A stretch of 50,706 nt of DNA from an uncultured Bacteroidaceae bacterium (GCA_904502235.1 CAJGDP010000012.1:1-50706); one strand, 5' to 3'; positions 1 to 8,398 are shown, numbered from the stretch's first letter. The notes: generated by a model from the sequence alone, not told the origin. Program-made: numbers and translations.

Positions 1-51
1 GTTGTGTGCCAGTTCGTAACAGGCATAGCTGCTTTGTTTGAAAAGAAAACA

Positions 52-92
52 GGACTCACCTTTATAGCCCCTCCAGACTTTGCAGGTGAGCC
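52..92. repeat. Inverted repeat / possible RNA hairpin at the left edge
   Basis: The arms GGACTCACCT (52-61) and AGGTGAGCC (84-92) are almost perfectly complementary around a 22-base loop. The repeat lies beyond the tRNA-Asp terminator in the direction of tRNA transcription. I recognise no known RNA family here. The flank from 1 to 51 has no gene I can support; a minus-strand ATG near position 28 could begin a gene that leaves the window, but too little is visible. Confidence 0.3.
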
Positions 93-131
93 TTATCCTC
101 TGCTCGCACCCTCTTGCGATTTATACATAAC

Positions 132-164
132 AAAAACGAGTCCCAAATTTCTTTGGAACTCGTT
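132..164 (-). terminator. Intrinsic terminator of tRNA-Asp
   Basis: The 13-base arms AACGAGTCCCAAA (135-147) and TTTGGAACTCGTT (152-164) pair with one G-U, and the minus strand continues into a T run. It starts three bases after the tRNA 3' end. Confidence 0.75.
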
Positions 165-166
165 TG

Positions 167-240
167 CGGTGCGTACGGGACTCGAACCCGTGACCCCATG
201 CGTGACAGGCATGTATTCTAACCAACTGAACTAACGCACC
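167..240 (-). tRNA. tRNA-Asp (GTC)
   Basis: On the minus strand the sequence folds as a complete 74-base cloverleaf: acceptor GGTGCGT/ACGCACC, D arm GTTC/GAAT, anticodon stem CATGC/GCATG with loop CTGTCAC (anticodon GTC), and a T arm with GGTTCGAGTCC. The discriminator base is G and CCA is not encoded. A well-formed promoter lies upstream and a hairpin terminator directly downstream, so it is transcribed as a single-gene unit. Confidence 0.95.
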
Positions 241-284
241 AGAATTTCAATGTTTACTGCTTTGTTCGTGTCTCAAAGCGAGTG

Positions 285-315
285 CAAAGGTAGGGCTTTT
301 TTTTGAACCTGCAAA
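285..315 (-). promoter_or_regulatory. Bacteroidota-type promoter of tRNA-Asp
   Basis: On the minus strand, TTTG (312-315) is followed after 19 bases by TACCTTTG (285-292), an exact match to the Bacteroidota -33/-7 consensus. Transcription would start near 278, about 40 bases before the tRNA. Confidence 0.75.
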
Positions 316-373
316 CTTTTTCGAGTTTTTTTTGCGAAAAAAGTGATATTTTTTCCTTTTTTGCCCAAAAAGC

Positions 374-895
374 CTACAATTCAGCAATTTTTTGCACTAA
401 AACTACATCGCAATACCCTGTTTCGCAACGCAACCAGTCTTTAAGTATCATAGCCTCGGTAAAGCCGTTTTTTGCAAAAAGTCTTCTGCTTTCGGTATTC
501 TCCGTTGCTATATATGCATAAAGCTGATGGATATGCAGGCGTTTGAAGGAATAATCGCAAAGCAATGCCAGAGCGTCCGATGCAATTCCCTGTCCTCTGT
601 ACTCCCCAAGCAGACCTATGCACACCTCTGCACGGCTGTTCAACGGGTCGTAACTTGCCAGATCTATCATGCCAACAGGTTTTCCACCACATAGTTCAAT
701 TACAAAACGTGCCTGACGCTCTGTAAAAAGGTCCTGACGGCTCTGTTCCAGATAAGTGCGGAGAGTGTAGCGCGAATAGGGCAACAACGTATCGCCTACG
801 CTCCAGAGCGTAGTGTCGTTCTCCATGGCGAACATCAGCTCCAAATCCTCGGGTTCGGGAGCACGCAACACTATTTTGTCGTTACTCAGCCACAT
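374..895 (-). CDS. GNAT family N-acetyltransferase (RimJ/RimL or SpeG-like)
   Basis: A 173-residue single-domain acetyltransferase. The N-terminal part IVLRAPEPEDLELMFAMEND is the usual opening of the RimJ/RimL-type GNAT subfamily. The acetyl-CoA binding motif A is seen as GEYRGQGIASDAL at about residues 96-108, followed by the typical late motif with RLFAKNGF. It is the last gene of the recR operon, 18 bases after the glycosyltransferase. The acceptor substrate (a protein N-terminus, a polyamine or an amino sugar) cannot be told from sequence. The family call is secure; the substrate is open. Confidence 0.85.
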   Translation of the reverse strand: MWLSNDKIVLRAPEPEDLELMFAMENDTTLWSVGDTLLPYSRYTLRTYLEQSRQDLFTERQARFVIELCGGKPVGMIDLASYDPLNSRAEVCIGLLGEYRGQGIASDALALLCDYSFKRLHIHQLYAYIATENTESRRLFAKNGFTEAMILKDWLRCETGYCDVVLVQKIAEL

Positions 896-913
896 TGCAC
901 TCTGTTTTTAAGG

Positions 914-2092
914 TTACATCATAACGGAGTTGTCGGAAATTAGTTTCCCGGTCTTTGACGAATATGTCATCAGGCGCAATCCTTTTACGGGATTATGCTG
1001 TAGAAGTCTCAATATTGCTTCATAAGAATAGGCATCGGTATCGTATACCACAGCATTGTACTTTGCATAATCTGTGCTCTCTGCGATATGTCCCATAGGC
1101 AACGAAGCCTCATCGCCCTGCAGGAACAGATGCTTGCCTTTTGCACCATAACGCGATAGAAGGCTAGCTATGTCGCGATTTACGGTTTCGCTTCCCACAA
1201 CAATACAGTTAAGAGTGTTTCTCTTGAGTGCCCGACGATGGCGGAACTGGTTACCCACATATGCCAGGAACGCCCTGCCCCATATTGCCGCATATATAGG
1301 CAGGCTTATGAGTGCCGAATAGTGCGAATAGTGTTTCTTGAAGAACAGCTGCATGGCGCGATAGAATGTGTGGGTATATCGGTAAGATGTCTTTGTGGTG
1401 CTCTCTCCCTTGTAGTGCAGAATTGGCGATGGGAGAAAATAGTTCCTGTACCCTGCTTTAAGTATTCTGTACGAGAGGTCGATATCTTCGCCATACATAA
1501 AGAAGTCTTCGTCGAGCAGACCTGCCTTGTCAAGGGCCTGGCGACGCAGGAACATGAATGCTCCCGAGATTATTTCAATGGGATTTACCTCGAATTCATC
1601 GAGATAACGCATATAATATTTACCGAACAGATGCGATTTCGGGAAAAGCGATGTAAGCCCGGACATCTTGCAGAATGCCACAAACGGCGTGGGCAGTCCA
1701 CGACGCGATTCAAGAGCAAAAACTCCGTCGGAATGCAACATATATGCACCGCATGCACCTGCATCGGGATGGCTGTCCATAAAATCCACAAAGTGACGGA
1801 ACGTATTCTCCGACACTATGGTATCGGGATTCAGCAGAAGCACATATTCGCCCTTGCTCTCCTTTATGGCAAGGTTGTTGCCACGCGCGAATCCGAGATT
1901 TTCGCGGCTTGCTATGAATCTTACATTCGGGAAACGTTTCTCGAGATACTCTACCGAGCCGTCGGACGATGCGTTGTCTACAACGATAACTTCAGCCGAC
2001 GGGATATTGCCCGCAGCCTTGCAAACTGAAATCAAGCACTGCTCAAGGTAGTGCTTCACGTTGTAGTTAACTATGACAACCGAGAGTTTCAT
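914..2092 (-). CDS. Family 2 glycosyltransferase (rhamnosyltransferase-like)
   Basis: A GT-A fold glycosyltransferase of about 392 residues. It begins MKLSVVIVNYNVKHYLEQCL, the nucleotide-sugar binding opening of GT2; the DxD-like region is LLLNPDTIV, and the acceptor-side acid motif is seen in the segment with DEDFFMYGEDIDLSYR. The C-terminal 150 residues, after a hydrophobic stretch near SALISLPIYAAIWGRAFLAYV, hold a second small alpha/beta segment (NCIVVGSETVNRDIASLL). An in-frame GTG lies two codons upstream at 2098; I prefer the ATG at 2092 because the family begins there. It probably adds a sugar to a lipid-linked or envelope glycan; donor and acceptor are unknown. Confidence 0.88.
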   Translation of the reverse strand: MKLSVVIVNYNVKHYLEQCLISVCKAAGNIPSAEVIVVDNASSDGSVEYLEKRFPNVRFIASRENLGFARGNNLAIKESKGEYVLLLNPDTIVSENTFRHFVDFMDSHPDAGACGAYMLHSDGVFALESRRGLPTPFVAFCKMSGLTSLFPKSHLFGKYYMRYLDEFEVNPIEIISGAFMFLRRQALDKAGLLDEDFFMYGEDIDLSYRILKAGYRNYFLPSPILHYKGESTTKTSYRYTHTFYRAMQLFFKKHYSHYSALISLPIYAAIWGRAFLAYVGNQFRHRRALKRNTLNCIVVGSETVNRDIASLLSRYGAKGKHLFLQGDEASLPMGHIAESTDYAKYNAVVYDTDAYSYEAILRLLQHNPVKGLRLMTYSSKTGKLISDNSVMM

Positions 2093-2107
2093 TGACACTG
2101 ATATATA

Positions 2108-2551
2108 TTATTCTCTTTCGCCCAAACTCTGTTCAAGTACCATTTTTGTGGGGAAACTGTATATCATTGAGCCCAAACCGATAAGACAGCAATACAGCGA
2201 GCTGTCGTAGCCCAAGCCATAATATACGAACTCATTTATCACAACAACCAGGAATAGCAGGAATATGCGTTGCAGGCTCTTTTTGCAGAACAGAGCAACA
2301 ACCACCTCTTCGGGGTTTCCCTTTACCTTTTCCATAGCCCTTGTAAAGCCTTTTATAGCCAAAGGAATCAACGCAATAGTAAGCATCACTGCCGTAACCT
2401 GTATCATATACATGGCATCAGCGGAAACAACGTTTACCATTGCACCCTTTTCTATAAAGCCCAACTCAAATGCAAGCACCACGGCAAGCGCAGCAACAAT
2501 AGATACTATATAGTTGATTCTTAAAGATCTTATGATTTTTCCTCTATCCAT
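2108..2551 (-). CDS. Conserved four-helix membrane protein, function unknown
   Basis: A 147-residue protein with four predicted hydrophobic segments: about 14-32 (IVSIVAALAVVLAFELGFI), 47-66, 95-111 (IFLLFLVVVINEFVYYG) and 118-133. A short basic and acidic stretch (RAMEKVKGNPEEVV) lies between helices 2 and 3. No enzymatic motif is visible and I do not recognise a named family. It starts three bases after the recR stop and ends just before the glycosyltransferase, so it is co-transcribed with both. A role in the envelope, perhaps supporting the glycosyltransferase, is only a guess from position. Confidence 0.8.
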   Translation of the reverse strand: MDRGKIIRSLRINYIVSIVAALAVVLAFELGFIEKGAMVNVVSADAMYMIQVTAVMLTIALIPLAIKGFTRAMEKVKGNPEEVVVALFCKKSLQRIFLLFLVVVINEFVYYGLGYDSSLYCCLIGLGSMIYSFPTKMVLEQSLGERE

Positions 2552-2554
2552 AAA

Positions 2555-3175
2555 TCACAATGTTTTTCCGCCAAAAGGCGTACGGTTAATAATTGAACTT
2601 CCCAAAGTAACCTCATCGGCATACTCCAGTTCGTCGCCCACGGATATGCCTCTTGCTATTACCGACAATTTAACATCGTATTTCGACAGTTTGCGGTAAA
2701 TATAGAAGTTGGTGGTATCGCCCTCCATCGTGGAGCTTAAAGCAAGAATAATCTCCTTTACTCCGCCTTCGGCAACACGCGACACAAGACTCTCTATCTG
2801 CAAGTCGCTCGGCGACACGCCGTCCATAGGCGAAATTACTCCGCCCAGCACATGATACACACCACGATACTGCATTGTATTCTCCACAGCCATAACATCC
2901 TGGATGTTCTCCACCACACATATTATGCTATGGTCGCGCAACGGATTGGCACATACTGGACAGATGTCGGTATCCGATATACTGTGGCATATAGTGCAGT
3001 ATTTCGCTTCGCGCTTAAGGGTAATCATGGCATCGGAAAACGCTGCCACTTCAGCCTCCTTCTTGCGCAGAAGGTGCAACACAAGACGGGTGGCAGTCTT
3101 ACGACCGATACCCGGCAGTTTGGAAAATTCCCTTACGGCCTTTTCAAGAAGTGTCGACGGATATTCCTGATTCAT
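2555..3175 (-). CDS. recR: Recombination mediator RecR
   Basis: 206 residues, the usual RecR length. In order: a helix-hairpin-helix near the N terminus (LPGIGRKTATRLVLHLL), a four-cysteine zinc motif (CTICHSISDTDICPVC, about residues 57-72) and a Toprim domain starting at ICVVENIQDVMAVE. RecR acts with RecO (and RecF) to load RecA onto SSB-coated gaps. It is the first gene of a leftward operon with its own promoter at 3200-3229 and an AGGAG ribosome-binding-like stretch ahead of the ATG. Confidence 0.97.
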   Translation of the reverse strand: MNQEYPSTLLEKAVREFSKLPGIGRKTATRLVLHLLRKKEAEVAAFSDAMITLKREAKYCTICHSISDTDICPVCANPLRDHSIICVVENIQDVMAVENTMQYRGVYHVLGGVISPMDGVSPSDLQIESLVSRVAEGGVKEIILALSSTMEGDTTNFYIYRKLSKYDVKLSVIARGISVGDELEYADEVTLGSSIINRTPFGGKTL

Positions 3176-3199
3176 TGCACTATACTCCTATACAATGTG

Positions 3200-3229
3200 C
3201 GAAGATACGCAAAAAACAGCGATTTCAAA
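3200..3229 (-). promoter_or_regulatory. Promoter of the recR operon
   Basis: Minus-strand TTTG (3226-3229), 18 bases, then TATCTTCG (3200-3207), close to the TTTG-N19-TAnnTTTG consensus. It sits in the 57-base gap between the hydrolase stop and the recR start. Confidence 0.6.
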
Positions 3230-3232
3230 AAT

Positions 3233-4600
3233 TTACTCTATAACCACATCAACCGACGCTGGGAAAAGACGCTCAGGGTCGAAATATTCGGCACAGCTCT
3301 CAACCATCGCCTTCAATGTAGGTTTCACAACACCATTGAAAGCCTCCTTGCCATTGACAATAACCTTTACAGGCTTTGAGAGGTCGAAGAGTTCCTCGTT
3401 AAGGAACAGAGTTACGTTACCTTTGGTGGCGGGAGTGTACCTCTTTGAGAATGTCATTGGAATACCGTAAATTGTCTCAACTGTGGTATACTCCACATTC
3501 TTTACAGTGAGTGTTATCACATTATCGGCAATCTGCACCTCGTAGCATGAACGTTGCTCGTCGTTCTCGCGTGAAGTTTCGTTCACTCTCAAGTTATAGA
3601 ATCCTGTTCTGTGACGGCCGTACATATCGTAATCCTCCCAATAGAAATATGTTGGATGCGGATTTCTCTCGAATTTTCTCAGCCAAGGCGTTGTGGGGCT
3701 GTAGTCGATACCATGTCCCATACCCGGCATAAGTTCAATGAAGAATTTATAGTGGTCGGGATGCACCTTACGCATGCTGTCAATTGTCATTGCCGCAGTA
3801 TAAGTCATATAGTTACGTGCAAAGCCATAATCACGCTCGCCCGTGCGCAAAGAGAATGCAATGTTCGCAAGGTTCTCCATAGGCGCATTCTTCAGAGGCT
3901 CTCCACCAGCCATGGGACCAGCTCCTGCAAGATAATCGGCATAGAACGACGCAAGACGCTGACTGCCGTAACCACCTTCCGAGATACCGAAGAAATATAC
4001 CCTGTTGGCATCGAAATTACCGTCGACAAATGCCAGACGCATGAGTTTCTCCCAAGCCCACTGCTTGCTCTGTATAGCCCAACGGTAGAGTTCTCCGTAG
4101 CCGTTAGGTATCTGCGGTACAAAATGTGCCGAAGGCGAATCCTCGAAACCTGCACAGAGCCTGTATCCGGTCTCCCACTCACGCTCCTTGTCGCCGGAAC
4201 CGTGCATATAGAGATACAATGGATAACCCTCGGTCGGTTTGTCGCCCTTCCTGATGAAATAATAAGGCATCAGAGCCTGTGGCTCAAGATTCTCGGGCAG
4301 ATGCCAATAGCCGGTGTCGCGCGGTTCGCCTACAGCGTGCGGAGCAATGAGCTTTTCCTCGTTTACACCGTTCACAGCAGTGCGCCAGCACTCCCATACA
4401 GCAGTGCGCAGCTTTTCTATATCCTTGATATCCATTGTGGCATTGCCGTCATAGACCGCAGATTCTCCCTGCAATGCGCAAGAAAAATATTCCTTTACCT
4501 TCTTTGCCTTACGTTTCGACAATTCACATGCTCCCGCATTGCCCACAGTGAACAACGAAGCAAACAGAAGCATCACCGATAATGTGTATATTCTTTTCAT
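3233..4600 (-). CDS. Secreted alpha/beta hydrolase (serine esterase/peptidase type)
   Basis: About 455 residues from the ATG at 4600; the frame stays open to 4639, but a -7 box at 4617-4624 puts the transcript start downstream of that. The protein then opens with a signal peptide (MKRIYTLSVMLLFASLF... with a likely cut near NAGA). An oxyanion-type motif YMHGSGD (about 131-137) and the nucleophile elbow GISEGGYG (Ser about 207) mark an alpha/beta hydrolase; the catalytic His is probably in MPGMGHGIDY. The last 120 residues look like a beta-rich accessory region. The substrate is unknown; a cell-wall, glycan-ester or peptide substrate outside the inner membrane is likely. It is transcribed alone. 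Confidence 0.78.
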   Translation of the reverse strand: MKRIYTLSVMLLFASLFTVGNAGACELSKRKAKKVKEYFSCALQGESAVYDGNATMDIKDIEKLRTAVWECWRTAVNGVNEEKLIAPHAVGEPRDTGYWHLPENLEPQALMPYYFIRKGDKPTEGYPLYLYMHGSGDKEREWETGYRLCAGFEDSPSAHFVPQIPNGYGELYRWAIQSKQWAWEKLMRLAFVDGNFDANRVYFFGISEGGYGSQRLASFYADYLAGAGPMAGGEPLKNAPMENLANIAFSLRTGERDYGFARNYMTYTAAMTIDSMRKVHPDHYKFFIELMPGMGHGIDYSPTTPWLRKFERNPHPTYFYWEDYDMYGRHRTGFYNLRVNETSRENDEQRSCYEVQIADNVITLTVKNVEYTTVETIYGIPMTFSKRYTPATKGNVTLFLNEELFDLSKPVKVIVNGKEAFNGVVKPTLKAMVESCAEYFDPERLFPASVDVVIE

Positions 4601-4616
4601 CTCTTGTATTTTTCTG

Positions 4617-4624
4617 CGAAAATA
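4617..4624 (-). promoter_or_regulatory. -7 box of the secreted hydrolase gene
   Basis: Minus-strand TATTTTCG matches TAnnTTTG at seven of eight positions and lies 17 bases upstream of the preferred ATG. No good -33 box is visible. Confidence 0.45.
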
Positions 4625-4700
4625 CTCAACAACCGCCAAAGAGACAACATTTTTTCAGCAGATTCCCCAATTATTAACTAAAAAACATAAATAAACGGCT

Positions 4701-4715
4701 CATTTTAACAAAATG
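4701..4715. promoter_or_regulatory. Palindrome upstream of the TonB receptor promoter (possible operator)
   Basis: CATTTT-AAC-AAAATG is a perfect 6-base inverted repeat with a three-base spacer, ending 29 bases before the -7 box of the receptor gene. This is a place where a repressor or activator would act on a regulated nutrient-uptake gene. Short AT-rich palindromes do occur by chance. Confidence 0.35.
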
Positions 4716-4744
4716 TTGTGATTTTATGGTTATCGGACAGTATG

Positions 4745-4752
4745 TAATTTTG
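4745..4752 (+). promoter_or_regulatory. -7 box of the TonB-dependent receptor gene
   Basis: TAATTTTG is an exact match to TAnnTTTG, giving a leader of about 32 bases before the ATG at 4791. The -33 position has TTTA (4722-4725) rather than TTTG, which suits a promoter that needs an activator. Confidence 0.6.
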
Positions 4753-4790
4753 CACCCGAAACAATAGAGAATATCAAAACTAAGAACAAT

Positions 4791-7085
4791 ATGAAAAAGA
4801 TATTTTACCTTATACTGCTTACTTTAACAACAAGCGTATTTCCACTGCATGCCAACTCCATAAGAGAAGGCAACAGAATCTCGGGACACATAATAGAGAA
4901 AGATACCGAAGAGAACATTGCCTTTGCATCGATACTTATAGTTGAAACAGGCGAAGGAACAATGAGCAATGAACAGGGACAGTTCGTGTTCAGTAACCTT
5001 GCACCGGGCAAATACACCCTGCGTGCATCGGCAATAGGTTACGAGACCGCAACCAAAGAGGTTACCGTCAGCAAGGATTATACCGCCGTAATGCACTTCA
5101 AACTGAAACCCGAGAATATTGCTATAGACGAGGTGGTTGTTTCTGCCAACAGGAACGAGATTAAACGTTGGGAAGCCCCCGTTGTGGTATCGGTGGCATC
5201 GGAGAAACTGTTCGAGACAATCAATGCCCCCGACCTTGCAAAGAGCCTGAACTACGTTACAGGCCTGCGCGTTGAGAACAACTGTCAGAACTGCGGATTC
5301 CCACAGGTACGCATAAACGGACTCGAAGGTCCCTACTCACAGGTACTCATCAACAGTCGCCCCATAGTGAGCGCATTGAGCGGTGTATATGGTCTGGAAC
5401 AGATTCCAGTAAACATGATTGAGCGTGTTGAGGTGGTTCGTGGCGGTGGTTCGGCACTCTTTGGAGCAAACGCCGTTGGCGGAACGGTAAACATCATAAC
5501 CAAAGACCCCGTAGAGAACTCGTTTTCAGTATCTACCAACATGACATGCTACGACGCAAAGTCGTGGGAGCAGAACGTGGGTGCAAACGTATCGCTTGTA
5601 TCAAAGGACAACTCATACGGAATAGCCATCTACGAGAACTACCGCAACCGTAACCCGTACGACCACGATGGCGACGGTTTCTCGGAACTCGGAATGATAA
5701 ATCTGAACACATTCGGTTTGCGTACATTCTACCGTCCCACGCACACAAGCCGTCTGAGCCTGGAATATCACACTACTAACGAGACACGTCGTGGCGGAAA
5801 CAAATTCCAGCTGCAACCGCACGAGAGCGACATCACCGAACAGACAAAACACATAATAAACAGTGGAGGTATTGCCTACGACCTTGGTTGGCACGGCTAC
5901 AAGCACAAAGTATCGGTATTCGCATCCATACAGCACATCGACCGTAACAGCTATTACGGAGCACAGCGCGACCCTTATGCCTACGGAAACACCGACGACC
6001 TCACATGGGTAGCCGGCGCAACATATACCGGACAGATGAGTAAATGCCTTTTCTCGCCTGCCACATTCACAGGTGGATTGGAGTATCAGGAAAACAGGTT
6101 GCACGATGTGATGACAGGCTACCAGCGCGACATGCGTCAGAATGTAAAGATTGCCAGTGCATTCCTGCAGAACGAATGGGACATGCGCATGTTCTCATTG
6201 CTGGTGGGCGCACGCATGGACAAACACAACCTTATCAAAAACCCGATATTCAGCCCTCGAGTGAACCTGCTCTTCAAGCCCAATAAGCAGTTTCAGGCAC
6301 GCCTCACCTACTCCACAGGATTCCGTGCTCCACAGGCATACGACGAAGACCTGCACGTTACAGCCGTTGGCGGCGAAGGAGTGCAGATACGCCTTGCCGA
6401 CGGACTCAAGGAGGAACGTTCGAACAGCTTCAGCGGTTCGGTGGACTGGACAACAAGATTCGGACATTGGCAGGCAAACATCCTGCTCGAAGGATTCTAC
6501 ACCGACCTTAAGAACGTGTTCATTCTCGAAGATATAGGTTTTGTGAACGACTACGCCATAAAGGAACGACGAAACGGTAAAGGCGCAAGAGTATATGGAG
6601 CAAACCTCGACGCAAAGATAGCACACGGCACCGACATAGCCCTGCAGGTGGGATTCACCGCACAGCGCAGCAGATATAAAGAGGCAGAAACATGGACCAT
6701 TGTAGACGACGTGGAACTCACCACCAGACGCATGATGCGCACACCCGACTATTACGGTTACTTCACCCTCACATCGTCGCCCGTGAAAATGCTCAACCTT
6801 GCCCTGTCGGGAACATACACCGGCTCAATGATTGTTCCCCACTACGCAGGATACATCGAGAACGACCGAATGGAAACAACGCCCCATTTCTTTGAGCTGA
6901 ATTTCAAAGCCGGATACACATTCGTGCTCCGCGACCACATAAAACTACAGCTCAATGCCGGAGTGCAGAACATTCTGAACAGTTTCCAAAGCGACCTCGA
7001 CAAAGGCGAATTCCGCGACTCGGGATACTTCTACGGTCCCACACAACCAAGGACCTATTTCATGGGAATAAAGATTACGCATTAA
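4791..7085 (+). CDS. TonB-dependent outer-membrane receptor
   Basis: 764 residues. In order: signal peptide (1-21), a CarboxypepD_reg-like beta-sandwich (about 29-108, with GKYTLRASAIGYE), a TonB-box-like DEVVVSA (113-119), a plug domain ending in VEVVRGGGSALFGANAVGGTVN, and a 22-strand barrel finishing on an aromatic-rich C terminus (RTYFMGIKITH). There is no SusD partner next door, so this is not a glycan SusC pair; it resembles metal, haem or cobalamin receptors. The plug has an unusual CQNCGF motif (Cys165 and Cys168) just before the conserved RINGLEGPYSQVLIN segment, also seen in some Bacteroidota siderophore or metal receptors. No cobalamin riboswitch is visible upstream. The ligand is unresolved. 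Confidence 0.9.
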   Translation: MKKIFYLILLTLTTSVFPLHANSIREGNRISGHIIEKDTEENIAFASILIVETGEGTMSNEQGQFVFSNLAPGKYTLRASAIGYETATKEVTVSKDYTAVMHFKLKPENIAIDEVVVSANRNEIKRWEAPVVVSVASEKLFETINAPDLAKSLNYVTGLRVENNCQNCGFPQVRINGLEGPYSQVLINSRPIVSALSGVYGLEQIPVNMIERVEVVRGGGSALFGANAVGGTVNIITKDPVENSFSVSTNMTCYDAKSWEQNVGANVSLVSKDNSYGIAIYENYRNRNPYDHDGDGFSELGMINLNTFGLRTFYRPTHTSRLSLEYHTTNETRRGGNKFQLQPHESDITEQTKHIINSGGIAYDLGWHGYKHKVSVFASIQHIDRNSYYGAQRDPYAYGNTDDLTWVAGATYTGQMSKCLFSPATFTGGLEYQENRLHDVMTGYQRDMRQNVKIASAFLQNEWDMRMFSLLVGARMDKHNLIKNPIFSPRVNLLFKPNKQFQARLTYSTGFRAPQAYDEDLHVTAVGGEGVQIRLADGLKEERSNSFSGSVDWTTRFGHWQANILLEGFYTDLKNVFILEDIGFVNDYAIKERRNGKGARVYGANLDAKIAHGTDIALQVGFTAQRSRYKEAETWTIVDDVELTTRRMMRTPDYYGYFTLTSSPVKMLNLALSGTYTGSMIVPHYAGYIENDRMETTPHFFELNFKAGYTFVLRDHIKLQLNAGVQNILNSFQSDLDKGEFRDSGYFYGPTQPRTYFMGIKITH

Positions 7086-7094
7086 AATTTACAT

Positions 7095-7125
7095 AAAAAA
7101 TAGACCGCGCGCGGTCTATTTTTTT
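7095..7125. terminator. Terminator after the TonB receptor gene
   Basis: An A run, the arms TAGACCG (7101-7107) and CGGTCTA (7112-7118) around CGCG, then seven Ts. It begins ten bases after the stop codon and can work in either direction. Confidence 0.85.
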
Positions 7126-7126
7126 A

Positions 7127-7134
7127 TATCTTCG
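7127..7134 (+). promoter_or_regulatory. -7 box for the nucleoside-recognition protein gene
   Basis: TATCTTCG overlaps the end of the preceding terminator region. The leader would be only about 13 bases before the GTG start. No -33 box is visible because the hairpin occupies that place. Confidence 0.4.
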
Positions 7135-7153
7135 CAGAAACAATCAAAGTAAC

Positions 7154-8386
7154 GTGGTACTGAACTATATCTGGATAGCATTCTTTTTGCTTGCCTTTGT
7201 GATTGCACTGGGCAAGCTGATATTCATGGGCGACACAACCGTATTCCCCGAAATCATGAACTCCACCTTTGCACAGGCAAAGACCGCCTTTGAAATCTCC
7301 TTGGGACTGACAGGTGTGCTGTCGCTGTGGATGGGTATAATGAAGATTGGTGAAAAAGGAGGGCTTATCTCGGCACTTGCCAAATTGTTAAGTCCTGTTC
7401 TTTCAAAGATATTCCCCGACATACCCAAAGGACACCCCGCCATGGGTACAATGTTCATGAACTTCTCGGCAAACATGCTGGGCCTGGACAATGCAGCCAC
7501 CCCCATGGGACTGAAGGCAATGCAGGAACTCCAGGAACTGAACCCGAAGAAAGACACTGCAAGCAATCCAATGATAATGTTCCTTGTGCTGAACACATCG
7601 GGGCTTACACTCATACCCGTATCGGTGCTTCTTTATCGCGCTGAGATGGGTGCAGCCAACCCCACCGACGTATTTATCCCCATACTCATAGCAACCACCG
7701 TTGCCACCCTTGTGGGACTCTTGGTAACAAGCATATATCAACGCATAAACCTGTTCAACCCCACATTGCTGGCATTTATATTGGGAATATGCCTTTTTGT
7801 TGCCGGTGGCACATGGGGAATGATGCAGTTGTCGCAGGTACAGATAGAAGTTGTATCCACCTCGCTTGCCAACATAATCTTGTTTTCTGTGATAATCATT
7901 TTTATCATTGCCGGAGTACGTGCGAAGATTAATGTATATGAAGCATTCATCGAGGGTGCAAAAGAGGGATTCGGCACAGCCGTGCGTATTATCCCGTATC
8001 TTATTGCCATACTCGTTGCCATAGGCGTGTTCCGTGCTTCGGGCGGAATGGACGTAATAATGGACGGCATAGCATGGTGCGCCAATGCATGTGGCGTAGG
8101 CGATGACTTTGTCGGGGCACTGCCCACAGCAATAATGAAACCGCTCAGCGGCAGCGGAGCACGTGGCATGATGATTGACGCAATGAACACCTATGGTGCC
8201 GACTCCTTTGCCGGCAGACTTGCCTGTCTGTTCCAAGGCGCAACAGACACCACATTCTACATACTTGCAGTATATTTCGGTAGCGTAGGAATAAAGAAGA
8301 CACGCCATGCAGTGGGTTGCGGACTGCTTGCCGACCTTGCCGGAATAATTGCCGCAATTGTTGTGGGATATATTTTCTTTGGATAA
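7154..8386 (+). CDS. Nucleoside-recognition (Gate) domain membrane protein, SpmA-SpmB fusion type
   Basis: 410 residues with about ten hydrophobic segments. The N-terminal half matches the SpmA-like Gate domain (LTGVLSLWMGIMKIGEKGGL, then MGTMFMNFSANMLGLDNAATPMGLKAM), and the C-terminal half is a second, SpmB-like Gate domain (ALPTAIMKPLSGSGARGM, FQGATDTTFYILAVYFG). In spore formers the two are separate genes; the fused form is common in Bacteroidota, where its role is not established, with nucleoside or small-molecule transport suggested. The start is GTG at 7154; the next ATG would remove the first membrane helix. It is followed 12 bases later by ybeY. Confidence 0.82.
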   Translation: MVLNYIWIAFFLLAFVIALGKLIFMGDTTVFPEIMNSTFAQAKTAFEISLGLTGVLSLWMGIMKIGEKGGLISALAKLLSPVLSKIFPDIPKGHPAMGTMFMNFSANMLGLDNAATPMGLKAMQELQELNPKKDTASNPMIMFLVLNTSGLTLIPVSVLLYRAEMGAANPTDVFIPILIATTVATLVGLLVTSIYQRINLFNPTLLAFILGICLFVAGGTWGMMQLSQVQIEVVSTSLANIILFSVIIIFIIAGVRAKINVYEAFIEGAKEGFGTAVRIIPYLIAILVAIGVFRASGGMDVIMDGIAWCANACGVGDDFVGALPTAIMKPLSGSGARGMMIDAMNTYGADSFAGRLACLFQGATDTTFYILAVYFGSVGIKKTRHAVGCGLLADLAGIIAAIVVGYIFFG

Positions 8387-8398
8387 AACCTTATAATT

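Noticed and set aside
4..234. A 76-codon rightward frame at the left edge.
   Set aside because: It runs antisense through the tRNA-Asp terminator and almost all of the tRNA; no promoter or family is seen.
3611..4582. A 323-codon rightward frame opposite the secreted hydrolase.
   Set aside because: Shadow of a gene with signal peptide and catalytic motif; low-complexity, Cys/His-rich translation.
4640..4790. Cobalamin riboswitch before the TonB receptor.
   Set aside because: The interval is short and AT-rich, with no conserved B12-box-like sequence visible.
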